Shown here: in pieces, positions 36,143 to 43,894 of the stretch | How positions within the stretch are numbered: the first letter of the stretch is position 1 | How the letters are laid out: the number at the start of each line of letters is the position of its first letter | Assembly: GCA_963845265.1 (NCBI GenBank) | Contig: CAWJRN010000006.1 | Location: 62,001-126,000 of the forward strand | From: DYRB01 sp963845265 | Lineage (GTDB): Bacteria; Pseudomonadota; Gammaproteobacteria; Chromatiales; Chromatiaceae | Direction: 5' to 3' | DNA: 64,000 nt | Position numbers and translations under genes: made by a program | Notes under the pieces: generated by a model | Database searches by the model: none | What the model was told of the DNA's origin: nothing | Seen by the model: the letters and a program-made list of their open reading frames with translations, nothing else

Positions 36143-37333
36143 TTAGGGCACCGCCGGCGGTTTACCCTCGGCGACTGCCGTTCGGGCATTTCCACCACGG
36201 CGCAGAAATTTCAATGACAAGAGCACTGCCGCTCCCGCTAGCAGCAGCGCGATTCCCAGCAGCGGCCGGTAAAAGATCCAGGCGATGGCGATGGTGATCA
36301 GCGAGAGTGCCAACGCCAGCACAAACGATAGAAGACCGGTTCCGAATTCGACAATGTGGCCAATGACCGGGACCACCGCGCCAAGCGTGTGCAATGGAGC
36401 GAGGATGGTCTTGAGCCCGAAAAGCATGAGCAGGAAGCCCACGCCACGCAGGACCCAGGTCAGCATGGCGTTGCTTTCCTGTGCGCCCTTGAACATAGCG
36501 GCCGCGGAAGCCTCTCCGTATTCGAGCAACTCCACCTCGCCGGTCTTCGCCATGTAGGGCATGAAGCTGTCGCCCCGCTGTTGCGACACGATGCTCACAA
36601 CAGCCGGCATGACCGCCTCGAAGCTGACCCGAACATCGCCCACCTCCGGATCGCTCGGATCCATCCCGAGGTAGAAAGTGCCCCCTTGCAAGGTGACCGG
36701 TTTGTTAGCCATGTAGTGCGGCACCTTCTGGCTCTCGACCTCAACACTGAGTGGCTCGAAGCGGTCCAGTCGGCCGATCAGGCTCTGGCTGAGGCGGAAG
36801 GCCCCCAGGCCGACCGTACTGGCTCGATAGTCTTTCCCCACGTAGGGCATGGATGCGGGATTGCCATGCCCTTCCGGATGGCGAAACGTCGATGACGCGA
36901 TGACCTTCGGGTTCCAGGTCTTGCTGTAGGTGTAGGTGGTCACGGTCTCGGTGCCACCGCCCAGCTTCTCGCGAGTTTCGGAGTGCGACTCCTCCTTCCA
37001 CTGGAACATCTCGACTACCCGAGACAGCTTGATGGCTTTTGCGGAGACCGGAAAATCCGTGTCCGCGAGAACCTCGTTGGTAGTGGCTTGCCCGATCATG
37101 TGGACCAGCTCTCCCTCGTTGCCCGGCACCACCGTATCCGAAGCCACGCCAACTACCGCGCCGGCACCTTCCTCGAGGGCCTTGGCCCGGTCGATCGCTC
37201 TGCCCTCGTTCCAAAACTGGAGGGGGAAGGCCGCGATCAGCAATAAGGCCCCAACGACGACCCCTTTGAAAGACTGCCCCAAGCGGCTGCCCCAAGATTG
37301 GGTCGTGACCTCGGTAAATGAATCTTTGTTCAT
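36143..37333 (-). CDS. TMEM43 (LUMA) family membrane protein
   Basis: A 396-residue protein with an N-terminal membrane helix (SFKGVVVGALLLIAAFPLQF) right before WNEGRA, the signature of TMEM43 proteins. A large soluble domain (~45-280) follows, then a block of three helices near 290-385 (LRGVGFLLMLFGLKTILAPL; LLSFVLALALSLITIAIAWI; LLGIALLLAGAAVLLSLKFL) and a short charged tail. Bacterial members have no settled role; the eukaryotic one is an inner-nuclear-membrane/ER protein. It precedes the lemA-TPM operon with its own stem-loop after it, so it may be a separate unit related to envelope upkeep. Confidence 0.82.
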   Translation of the reverse strand: MNKDSFTEVTTQSWGSRLGQSFKGVVVGALLLIAAFPLQFWNEGRAIDRAKALEEGAGAVVGVASDTVVPGNEGELVHMIGQATTNEVLADTDFPVSAKAIKLSRVVEMFQWKEESHSETREKLGGGTETVTTYTYSKTWNPKVIASSTFRHPEGHGNPASMPYVGKDYRASTVGLGAFRLSQSLIGRLDRFEPLSVEVESQKVPHYMANKPVTLQGGTFYLGMDPSDPEVGDVRVSFEAVMPAVVSIVSQQRGDSFMPYMAKTGEVELLEYGEASAAAMFKGAQESNAMLTWVLRGVGFLLMLFGLKTILAPLHTLGAVVPVIGHIVEFGTGLLSFVLALALSLITIAIAWIFYRPLLGIALLLAGAAVLLSLKFLRRGGNARTAVAEGKPPAVP

Positions 37334-37455
37334 TAGGGTGCCCCTGATTGTTATTGCACTCAGCTGACGGCGGAAGGCCGAGGTCTATTAAACAAAGACC
37401 GCCGCCACGGCCGTTCCTGTATGCGATTCGAGCGCATTCGCGCTACGAGCCAGAT

Positions 37456-38406
37456 TCACGGAAGCAGCCAGCCTTTTGGTATCGGCTCGACGACGGCATC
37501 CCCTATAATGCGGCTCCACGCTGGATTGGATGCCAGGGCTGGTGCGGTCATCGGTACAAGCCGGACTTGCGTGCCATCCTTTTCCACGACACTGAACCTC
37601 AGTCGCTTTTCCTGGAGGATTGCAATCAGCCTTCCAAACTCATGATGTAGCTCGTCGAAGCCCTTTGCCCCGTCCAGCCGCTCGACCTCACGGCCAAGGC
37701 CGAGAAGCTCATGCAGATTTCGCTTTGCAATCTCGTAAGCAGCCGCGTCGTCCTTGGCTTCGTCATCCACAAAGAGCTTGGCCTCGCGGCCGGCGATCAC
37801 CGGTTCGTCGAAGTACTGAAAGATTCGGGTGCGCAGGTCATGAACTCTGTTCTCATCTCGGAGCGCTGAATTCGCCGCCTCGCCCCTCGTTCCGTCGAGG
37901 CTGCACGGTCCTGGCCTTCGCAGCAGTTCGAAACGAAACCGCACCTCATTGGACTTCGTCGGCTGGTCATCCACAATATAGACCTCGGGGATCTCGATCT
38001 CCTTATGCCCCGACGGTGAAAACCCTTGATCCAGTCCCACGCGATGGCTGCGCATGGGCAGTACCAGATCGTCGTCCGTATCCTCGTCCCGGTCCAACAT
38101 CATAACCCTCAGGATCATCGCCCTATCGTCGATCAGGTGCGCGGGCACGTAATACCAATGACCGTCAATCTCCTGCTCCCTCTTGGAAGGGAGCCTGACG
38201 GATTCCTCGGAGCCAGAAAGGAGGCTGAAGAGCTCTCCGGGCTCCAGGCCGATGAGAGGTAGGTAGTCGCCCCGGGCGAGAAAATCCGGGGACTGCTCGA
38301 TATAGAGCCCGGTGAGTCGGGTCCAGTGGCAATAGGATTCCTCCGCCCCGGACGGCCCGCATACCAGGAACATCGCCAATGCAGCGGATCGCAACAAGTA
38401 GGTCAT
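37456..38406 (-). CDS. Exported protein of unknown function, downstream of the ATP-grasp operon
   Basis: A 316-residue protein from ATG 38406 (MTYLLRSAALAMFLVCGPSG), with GAGGTGG upstream; GTG 38424 would only lengthen the leader. The signal peptide ends near SGAEE. The mature part is hydrophilic: CHWTRLTGLYIEQSPDFLAR, SEESVRLPSKREQEIDGHWY, LRVMMLDRDEDTDDDLVLPM, and a C-terminal helical segment. Nothing recognised. It starts 28 nt after the second ATP-grasp gene on the same strand, so it may be the fourth gene of that operon and could handle or bind its product in the periplasm; that is inference from position only. Confidence 0.6.
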   Translation of the reverse strand: MTYLLRSAALAMFLVCGPSGAEESYCHWTRLTGLYIEQSPDFLARGDYLPLIGLEPGELFSLLSGSEESVRLPSKREQEIDGHWYYVPAHLIDDRAMILRVMMLDRDEDTDDDLVLPMRSHRVGLDQGFSPSGHKEIEIPEVYIVDDQPTKSNEVRFRFELLRRPGPCSLDGTRGEAANSALRDENRVHDLRTRIFQYFDEPVIAGREAKLFVDDEAKDDAAAYEIAKRNLHELLGLGREVERLDGAKGFDELHHEFGRLIAILQEKRLRFSVVEKDGTQVRLVPMTAPALASNPAWSRIIGDAVVEPIPKGWLLP

Positions 38407-38433
38407 GAAGGTGCCACCTCGCACGAATCTAAA

Positions 38434-39447
38434 TCAACCTTCCCGTGAAGGATCAGGTGCCGGCTGGATCAGTTGCAGGATGGCCGAACTGAAGCACTCC
38501 GCCATATCCAAACCTGCCATGCGAAAAAGCGCTTCGTAGTTGCCGGGTGAGGTGTTCTCGTCGACTATAACGGGACCGTTCAAGGTCCAAATCATGTCGA
38601 AACCGATGAAGGGGCAACCGAGTGCGCGGCTTGCCTGGATCGCCAGACGACGATGCGTCTCGTCCAGCTCGACGTAATCCACCGACCCTCCCTGCTGATT
38701 CGCATCATAGACCTTTGTGCGACCACCCGGTAAGGCGACCCATTTATCGGCTCGCTTGCGATATCCAATCACGGGTCGGTCTCCAAGCACGGTGACGCTC
38801 GTCCAGCGTTCAGGATCATTTTCCAAGTATTGCTCTAGAAAGCAACCATGATCATGACCGTCGATGCCAAGAGATCGCACGTATCCCAGTAGGTCCTGGA
38901 GGGTCGCCGGATGATCGATCAATGTGGTTCCTTCTCCCCAGGCACCTCGGCGGGGCTTCAGTAGAACGGCGCCCCAAGCTTTCAGCGCTCGCACAGCCAC
39001 ATCGACGTTGTCCGGGTTCACATAGATACACTCGGGAACAGGGAGGCCCGCCGCGCGTAGGCACTCATGGGCCGTGAGCTTGTCCACCGCACGATCCCAA
39101 CGCCAGGGATCGGGATGAACCTGCACAGATTCCGCCATACGCTGAAGCAGGACTTGATGGTAAGAGCCTGGACGCCGATCGACCTCACAGTACCAGACGT
39201 AGTGGTCGAGCTCGTCCAGCCAAATGTCACCTGTCCGGACCCGCCCGCTCTCGATCCAGGCATCGCGAAAATCAACCTCCACCCACTCGACATCGGGGAT
39301 CTGTCGCAAGGCCTCGATAACCGGCTGCTGAAGCTCTCTGCGAAGGCATCCCCAACGGTCTGGCGGTTGGGAACCAAAACCCGCCTCTCCGAAGACAGGG
39401 CGCGGAGGAATGCAGAAGCCAACGCGGGGGACTGTTGGTGAATTCAT
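38434..39447 (-). CDS. ATP-grasp ligase (RimK / D-Ala-D-Ala-ligase-like)
   Basis: A 337-residue cytoplasmic enzyme predicted to join a carboxylate to an amine through an acyl-phosphate. ATP-grasp features: VDKLTAHECLRAAGLPVPEC (entry to the fold), WGAVLLKPRRGAWGEGTTLI (nucleotide-binding strand and loop), FLEQYLENDPERWTSVTVLG (central lid), and IGFDMIWTLNGPVIVDENTS followed by PGNYEA (magnesium-binding Asp/Glu/Asn set). The N-terminal ~100 residues (GYCxxPRP-like start, DVEWVEVDFRDAWIESGRVR) form a substrate domain I do not recognise. It overlaps the OvoA-like gene by ATGA. With the other ATP-grasp gene it brackets a C-S bond-forming enzyme. Substrates unknown. Confidence 0.8.
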   Translation of the reverse strand: MNSPTVPRVGFCIPPRPVFGEAGFGSQPPDRWGCLRRELQQPVIEALRQIPDVEWVEVDFRDAWIESGRVRTGDIWLDELDHYVWYCEVDRRPGSYHQVLLQRMAESVQVHPDPWRWDRAVDKLTAHECLRAAGLPVPECIYVNPDNVDVAVRALKAWGAVLLKPRRGAWGEGTTLIDHPATLQDLLGYVRSLGIDGHDHGCFLEQYLENDPERWTSVTVLGDRPVIGYRKRADKWVALPGGRTKVYDANQQGGSVDYVELDETHRRLAIQASRALGCPFIGFDMIWTLNGPVIVDENTSPGNYEALFRMAGLDMAECFSSAILQLIQPAPDPSREG

Positions 39448-40781
39448 GCTTTGACCAAAGTGATGCCCGCGATCTGATCCATGTGATTCTGCATAAAGTC
39501 CCGCATCATGGTCACTTGGCAGAGGTGACCCGTTGCCGAGAAGCCGGCCCCGAGGAGAACACCGTGATCTCCACGAAACCAGGGGCGGGAGAAATCCTCG
39601 TAAAGCGGGTGGGGATGGAAATCATCCTGCGAGAGGGCCATAAAGTCCTCCCCAGCCCACCGCGCAACGTTACCAAGGAGGTCGATGCCACTCGGGCCGA
39701 TGGCCGACTGGAGCCAACCGACGGGCACCGGCGAACCCCAGCGCAGATCAACGTTATAACGTCTGGTACTCAAGGTCTCCGCCGGAGCCACCAGGTCCTG
39801 GTCCAGGACATGCCGGAACTCGGCCTCTGTCGGTAGGCGTGCCCCGGCCCACAGGGCAAATGCGGCGGCCTCGTGACGATTGACAAGGACTGGCCAATCC
39901 CAGGGCATCTCCATTTCGTCAAATATCGCTCGGTATCGGAAGCCGCCGTCTTCACGGATCCACGCAGGGGGCTGGCTGGGGGCCATCTCATCGAACCAAG
40001 CGTTGGCTTCGGCGCTCTGCCACAAGCGCCGCTCCTGGTAGCCTCCATCCTCGACGAAGCTGAGCATGTCGCGATTCGTTATGGGTCGGCTGCGCATAGA
40101 GAACGGCGCGACAACGCGATGTACTGCGCCGTACTCGTTGTCCCAGCCGAAATAGCGGCTGTCAAAGCGATCCCGACCCAATTGGACGTCTCCACCTGGA
40201 AGCGCGACCCAGCCCACATCCGAATCGCCTGAAAAGATCGGGCCATACTTCCAACCATCTGGCCGAAAAACCAACTCAGCCGGTACGCGTCGGATTAGCG
40301 GAATGGACGTCTGCAGGTGAATGCACTCGTGCTCTATCGCCATCAGCAGGGCCCAACGGGGATCGGCGGCGGTGATGGGCCTGCTGAACTCCGTTCGCTC
40401 GATAAGCGTACTCACAAGATCGAAGACCCGGCGGCGATAAGTCTTCAGCCTTTTGGCGGATGGCCATTCTTGTCGGTTCCTGATTTCACCCGGACTTTTT
40501 GGCCAGACCCCGCATTCGAGAACCTGGTCCAGCTCGGGATCGACCGGGGCGTCGATGAGTCCTGCCAGCCGAAGCTTCTGCACGTAGAATGCCGCCGAGT
40601 GGCCATAGTAGAATGCCAGTGCATTGCGGAAAGGATGGGGCTGAAGCTCTAGAACTTCGTCGGCGTGCGTTAACCCGCTAAAGAGCCACTCATAGCGAGC
40701 CCATGAGGTTTCAAAATATTGATGAATCGTCTCTGTCGAAGGGGTGTCAAGCTGCGGTGGTGTTATGTAGTCCAAGACCAT
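39444..40781 (-). CDS. OvoA/EgtB-type nonheme-iron sulfoxide synthase without methyltransferase domain
   Basis: A 445-residue protein matching the N-terminal, sulfoxide-synthase part of OvoA (5-histidylcysteine sulfoxide synthase). The DinB-like iron domain (~15-180) shows QYFETSWARYEWLFSGL, FRNALAFYYGHSAAFYVQKL and MAIEHECIHLQTSIPLIRRV. The three iron ligands would be His61, His151 and His155; the usual Glu two residues further is Gln157. A formylglycine-enzyme-like (FGE-sulfatase) domain follows (~190-445): WVALPGGDVQLGRDRFDSRY, ARLPTEAEF, SGIDLLGNVARWAGEDF. OvoA is normally ~700 residues with a C-terminal methyltransferase that is absent here. Expected chemistry is O2-dependent C-S bond formation between a cysteine thiol and a histidine-like ring. 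The gene lies between two ATP-grasp ligases in one operon, which is not the ovothiol or ergothioneine arrangement. Confidence 0.82.
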   Translation of the reverse strand: MVLDYITPPQLDTPSTETIHQYFETSWARYEWLFSGLTHADEVLELQPHPFRNALAFYYGHSAAFYVQKLRLAGLIDAPVDPELDQVLECGVWPKSPGEIRNRQEWPSAKRLKTYRRRVFDLVSTLIERTEFSRPITAADPRWALLMAIEHECIHLQTSIPLIRRVPAELVFRPDGWKYGPIFSGDSDVGWVALPGGDVQLGRDRFDSRYFGWDNEYGAVHRVVAPFSMRSRPITNRDMLSFVEDGGYQERRLWQSAEANAWFDEMAPSQPPAWIREDGGFRYRAIFDEMEMPWDWPVLVNRHEAAAFALWAGARLPTEAEFRHVLDQDLVAPAETLSTRRYNVDLRWGSPVPVGWLQSAIGPSGIDLLGNVARWAGEDFMALSQDDFHPHPLYEDFSRPWFRGDHGVLLGAGFSATGHLCQVTMMRDFMQNHMDQIAGITLVKA

Positions 40782-40791
40782 GAGACGTAAC

Positions 40792-41754
40792 CTACCTTTC
40801 TAAACTCTCTGGAATTTGGAGAACGTAGCGTAGGATCTTCGCGGGCAGATCGTGGGTGCGGCGCTCGGAAAACGTGTGAGCAAGCCACTGGCAGGGCGCG
40901 TTCACCTCCAATATCCTGGCCCCTGATTCCGTAGGGGAGAGGGTTGGATCCTGGGTCACCACATCAACCGCAAAGCAGTCGAGCCCCAAGCGATCACCAA
41001 TCGCTGCTGTCCATTCGCGATAGGCTGGGTGAATTTCTTCGGTAACGTCGATCGCTCGTCCGCCCTGGGAGAGATTTGATATCCGCTTGAGCATCACTTG
41101 TTGCCCTGAGCAGGGAATATCGTCCAAGGTCAGTCCCTGCTCCGTCAGCAGTCTCTCGGAGACGGCATCGATGATCAGGCGATTGTCTGGATTCAGGGTG
41201 GAAACTTCTTCAGCACGGGCTTGTACCAGATTCGAGACGCTGCTGTTTCCATCTCCAACCACCGACGCGGGCTCTCGGATGCAGGCGACTTCGAACCTGC
41301 CGCCAAGCGCTTGGATTCGAAGGTCCTTGCCCTCCACTTGTTCTTCAATGAGAGCGGTACCGCCCAACCGGGCAACGTGCTCGAGGACAGCATCCGCGGA
41401 AGTCAGGTCCATAGCAACGTCTGTCCCCCACTCACCGTCCGGTGGCTTGCAGACCACGGGCCCCAAGCCGATCAGAGTCGCGAGCGCTTGGCGTGAGTCG
41501 GCCGGCAGACGCACGGCGGCCGGGACGGGCAGGCCCAACTCAGCAAGGATGGACCGTGTGGCCGGCTTGCTCAGACAGATCTGCGCCGCGGTATACGGGA
41601 GTCCGTGGTTGATACGGCCGTCGACGATGACCACCTCTCGATCGGCATAACGATACCGGACTACGTCTATGCCCCAATCGTCGAGCCGATCATCAGCTTG
41701 AACACCGAGTCGCTTGGCAGCAGCCAATAGGGCCAGTTGATGTGCATCCCTCAA
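40792..41754 (-). CDS. ATP-grasp ligase (cyanophycin synthetase / GshF-like)
   Basis: A 320-residue enzyme beginning at TTG 41754, supported by GGAG 6 nt upstream; no in-frame ATG gives a better start. The fold resembles the ATP-grasp module of cyanophycin synthetase and bifunctional glutathione synthetase: SKPATRSILAELGLPVPAAV, GPVVCKPPDGEWGTDVAMDL, ALIEEQVEGKDLRIQALGGR, SVVGDGNSSVSNLVQARAEE, then GGRAIDVTEEIHP and GLDCFAVDVVTQD, and ARILEVNAPCQW for metal binding. It should form an amide bond on an amino acid. First gene of the operon; 10 nt separates it from the OvoA-like gene. A role like EgtA (making gamma-glutamylcysteine for EgtB) is one idea. Confidence 0.78.
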   Translation of the reverse strand: MRDAHQLALLAAAKRLGVQADDRLDDWGIDVVRYRYADREVVIVDGRINHGLPYTAAQICLSKPATRSILAELGLPVPAAVRLPADSRQALATLIGLGPVVCKPPDGEWGTDVAMDLTSADAVLEHVARLGGTALIEEQVEGKDLRIQALGGRFEVACIREPASVVGDGNSSVSNLVQARAEEVSTLNPDNRLIIDAVSERLLTEQGLTLDDIPCSGQQVMLKRISNLSQGGRAIDVTEEIHPAYREWTAAIGDRLGLDCFAVDVVTQDPTLSPTESGARILEVNAPCQWLAHTFSERRTHDLPAKILRYVLQIPESLER

Positions 41755-41994
41755 GTGCTGCTCCGTCAGAGATTGGAGAGAGTGAAAGCAAGGAATTGAT
41801 TCTAGTGTTGCCCGTTACGCATCAGAACGACAGGACCCTGCGATTTGTGTCGTGCCAATTGCGGGGTCGAGTCGTTGCTCCGCACACCGCAGATCAAAGC
41901 GTCCACTGTGGCGCATTTACCCCCAATCGGAGCCCGCAAGAGCAAGACCTCAGCCAAATTCAACGGCGGTCAGGGCCTGCCCGGAAGTCATGGG

Positions 41995-42552
41995 TTAACA
42001 TGCGGCGCATGGGGGCACCGGGAAAAAACGCCCTTCCTGGTCGAAAATAAAGTAGATCGCCCCGTCGTGAGGCATCACGATCACCGCGATTTCGTCACCC
42101 TCCGATACGTGTCCGTAGATCTCGGTGCTGGTGTTTAGCTTCGGGCGGTCGTCCTGCACGGGTGCTTCCACCAACTGCCCCTGCCGCGAGAAGTGAAACT
42201 CGCGGTCAACGACCAGTTCCAGATAGTGGCGCACCGACACTATGTGGGTGCTACTGTCGGTCGATTGATGCATTTTCTTACGCCGCACCCGGGCTCTTAG
42301 CAACAAGACCGGCAATTTCTGCAGGCGCTGACGCGCCCGCGTTAGGTAGAACAATGCGAGCATGATTGCCGCCAGGACGATCAAGGTCGGTACCGGCGTC
42401 TCGGGAACTGCAAAAAACGCCCCCGCAAGGAGAATGCCCCCAAACAGGGGCACAACGAGCAGCAGTTGTGCCCCCCGGCGCTCCACATCCGCCCAAGCTG
42501 GCAGCACGGCCTCTCGCAGCTTGTCCACAGGGAAATTGGGCTCATTTACCAT
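41995..42552 (-). CDS. Small membrane protein of unknown function
   Basis: A 185-residue protein with two adjacent membrane helices (LLLVVPLFGGILLAGAFFAV and VPTLIVLAAIMLALFYLTRA, ~27-70), then a basic stretch (RARQRLQKLPVLLLRARVRR) and a soluble domain (SVRHYLELVVDREFHFSRQG; EIYGHVSEGDEIAVIVMPHD; YFIFDQEGRFFPVP). No family recognised; the soluble part resembles small beta-rich domains attached to membrane hairpins. About 240 nt separate its stop from the ATP-grasp operon start, so the two need not be co-transcribed. Confidence 0.6.
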   Translation of the reverse strand: MVNEPNFPVDKLREAVLPAWADVERRGAQLLLVVPLFGGILLAGAFFAVPETPVPTLIVLAAIMLALFYLTRARQRLQKLPVLLLRARVRRKKMHQSTDSSTHIVSVRHYLELVVDREFHFSRQGQLVEAPVQDDRPKLNTSTEIYGHVSEGDEIAVIVMPHDGAIYFIFDQEGRFFPVPPCAAC

Positions 42553-42589
42553 GGGGCAGAGTATATATCGAGCGCACGACCCTCACCCA

Positions 42590-42685
42590 ACCGCTGTGAT
42601 CGCGGACCTTCGGCACCCACACCTCGACCTCGCCGATGCCGGTCTGCACCCTGCGCTCCCGAACGTAGCCGTTGCGCACTGCTCG
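42590..42685 (-). pseudogene. IS256-family transposase fragment
   Basis: About 32 residues (RAVRNGYVRERRVQTGIGEV, then EVWVPKVRDHSG) match the N-terminal region of IS256/mutator-type transposases, typically RNGYxPERxxxTGIGPVxVxVPRVRDRSG. Neither the catalytic DDE core nor terminal repeats are present. The surrounding 42553-43240 holds no other recognisable gene. This is an insertion-sequence relic, marking an old breakpoint between the biosynthetic and the dacB regions. Confidence 0.7.
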
Positions 42686-43240
42686 CTGGAAGTTTTTCCA
42701 GAATTGCGACAGGCGAGACTTGCAGGTAATATCCTCAGGGGTATCGGAATAGATCTTTGGTAACCATTGGTTTTTGTTCACATTTCTCTGGCGATGCTTG
42801 CTCTTCTGCCATTTTCTGTCCCTGTGGGGCAGAAAGTTCGTGCACTGGTCAATTTTGCAATTGGCTCTGAAGCCGAGGATGGCTTCAATCGACATCGTCG
42901 ACGAGGGAGCACCACCACGGCCGCTTTCCCCTCCGCCGTCGTAGCCTTGTGCACTGTCTGCGCGGCAATGACTTCTAGCAAATCGGATAGCGTCGTCGAC
43001 TATCGCTGTACTCAGCCCATTCCACCACTTCTGGCATTATTGAAGGCTATGTCTGCGTTTAGGTGTTTGGCTACAACACCATGTCCTTAACTTCCTGATT
43101 TTATGAGGAAGCCTATGTGCGACGGTTCCTTTGATTCAACAGGTTAGGGCAGTTCAACACCTAACGCATAGCCTTATCGAAGCCTGTGGTTCTAGTCCCC
43201 ACGCCCGATCGCCTCACTCTGCCCAGACGCCTCCAAGACG

Positions 43241-43894
43241 ATGATCATTTCAGAACCCGTGCTCGCGGAGATCGCACTCTCCGGCACCGCCTTTACCGTG
43301 CTGCTCGGCTATCATGCCCTGCACTTCGCCCGCCTGCGCCGCTCGCCAACATCCTCCTCCATCGGCCTAAACGCCTATGCGCGGCAGCTCTGGGTCGAGC
43401 ACATCATGGCCGACAAGACCGATATTTTGGCGGTACAGACCATGCGCAACTGGACCATGGCCGCGACCTTCCTGGCGTCGACATCCATTGTGCTGGGCCT
43501 GGGCTTCCTCAACTTCGCCCTAACCTCCCAAGGGCTCAACGAGCTAGTCACCAGCTTCAACCCCATCGGCGTCACCAACCACACCCTAGCCATTGCCAAG
43601 GCCCTGGCGGTGACTGCCGTGTTCTTGTTCAGCTTCATCCAATTCATCCTGGCTGTGCGCTTCTATAACCACGCAGCCTTCCTCATCAATGTCCCCCAAC
43701 GACCCGGGTGCGAGATCACCCCAATCCTGGTGGCCGAGACCCTCAACCGCGGGGCGCGCCACTACAGCGTCGGCATGCGCTCTTACTATGTGGCCATCCC
43801 CGCGGTGATGTGGCTGCTCGGGCCGATTTGGCTGCTGTTGGCAGCCCTGGCGATGACCCGCCTGTCCTGGAGACTCGATCATGGCCTCGGTTGA
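43241..43894 (+). CDS. DUF599-family membrane protein
   Basis: A 217-residue inner-membrane protein. The segment RQLWVEHIMADKTDILAVQT, MRNWTMAATFLASTSIVLGL, then AVFLFSFIQFILAVRFYNHA and ALNRGARHYSVGMRSYYVAI-like text fits DUF599. Four membrane helices are likely (~8-27, ~75-95, ~122-142, ~185-205). The family's function is unknown. It overlaps the dacB gene by 14 nt, so both are probably translated together. Confidence 0.82.
   Translation: MIISEPVLAEIALSGTAFTVLLGYHALHFARLRRSPTSSSIGLNAYARQLWVEHIMADKTDILAVQTMRNWTMAATFLASTSIVLGLGFLNFALTSQGLNELVTSFNPIGVTNHTLAIAKALAVTAVFLFSFIQFILAVRFYNHAAFLINVPQRPGCEITPILVAETLNRGARHYSVGMRSYYVAIPAVMWLLGPIWLLLAALAMTRLSWRLDHGLG

Noticed and set aside
42767..43090. 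Plus-strand open frame after the IS256 fragment
   Set aside because: One hydrophobic stretch only, no start signal, no family; probably decayed insertion-sequence flank.
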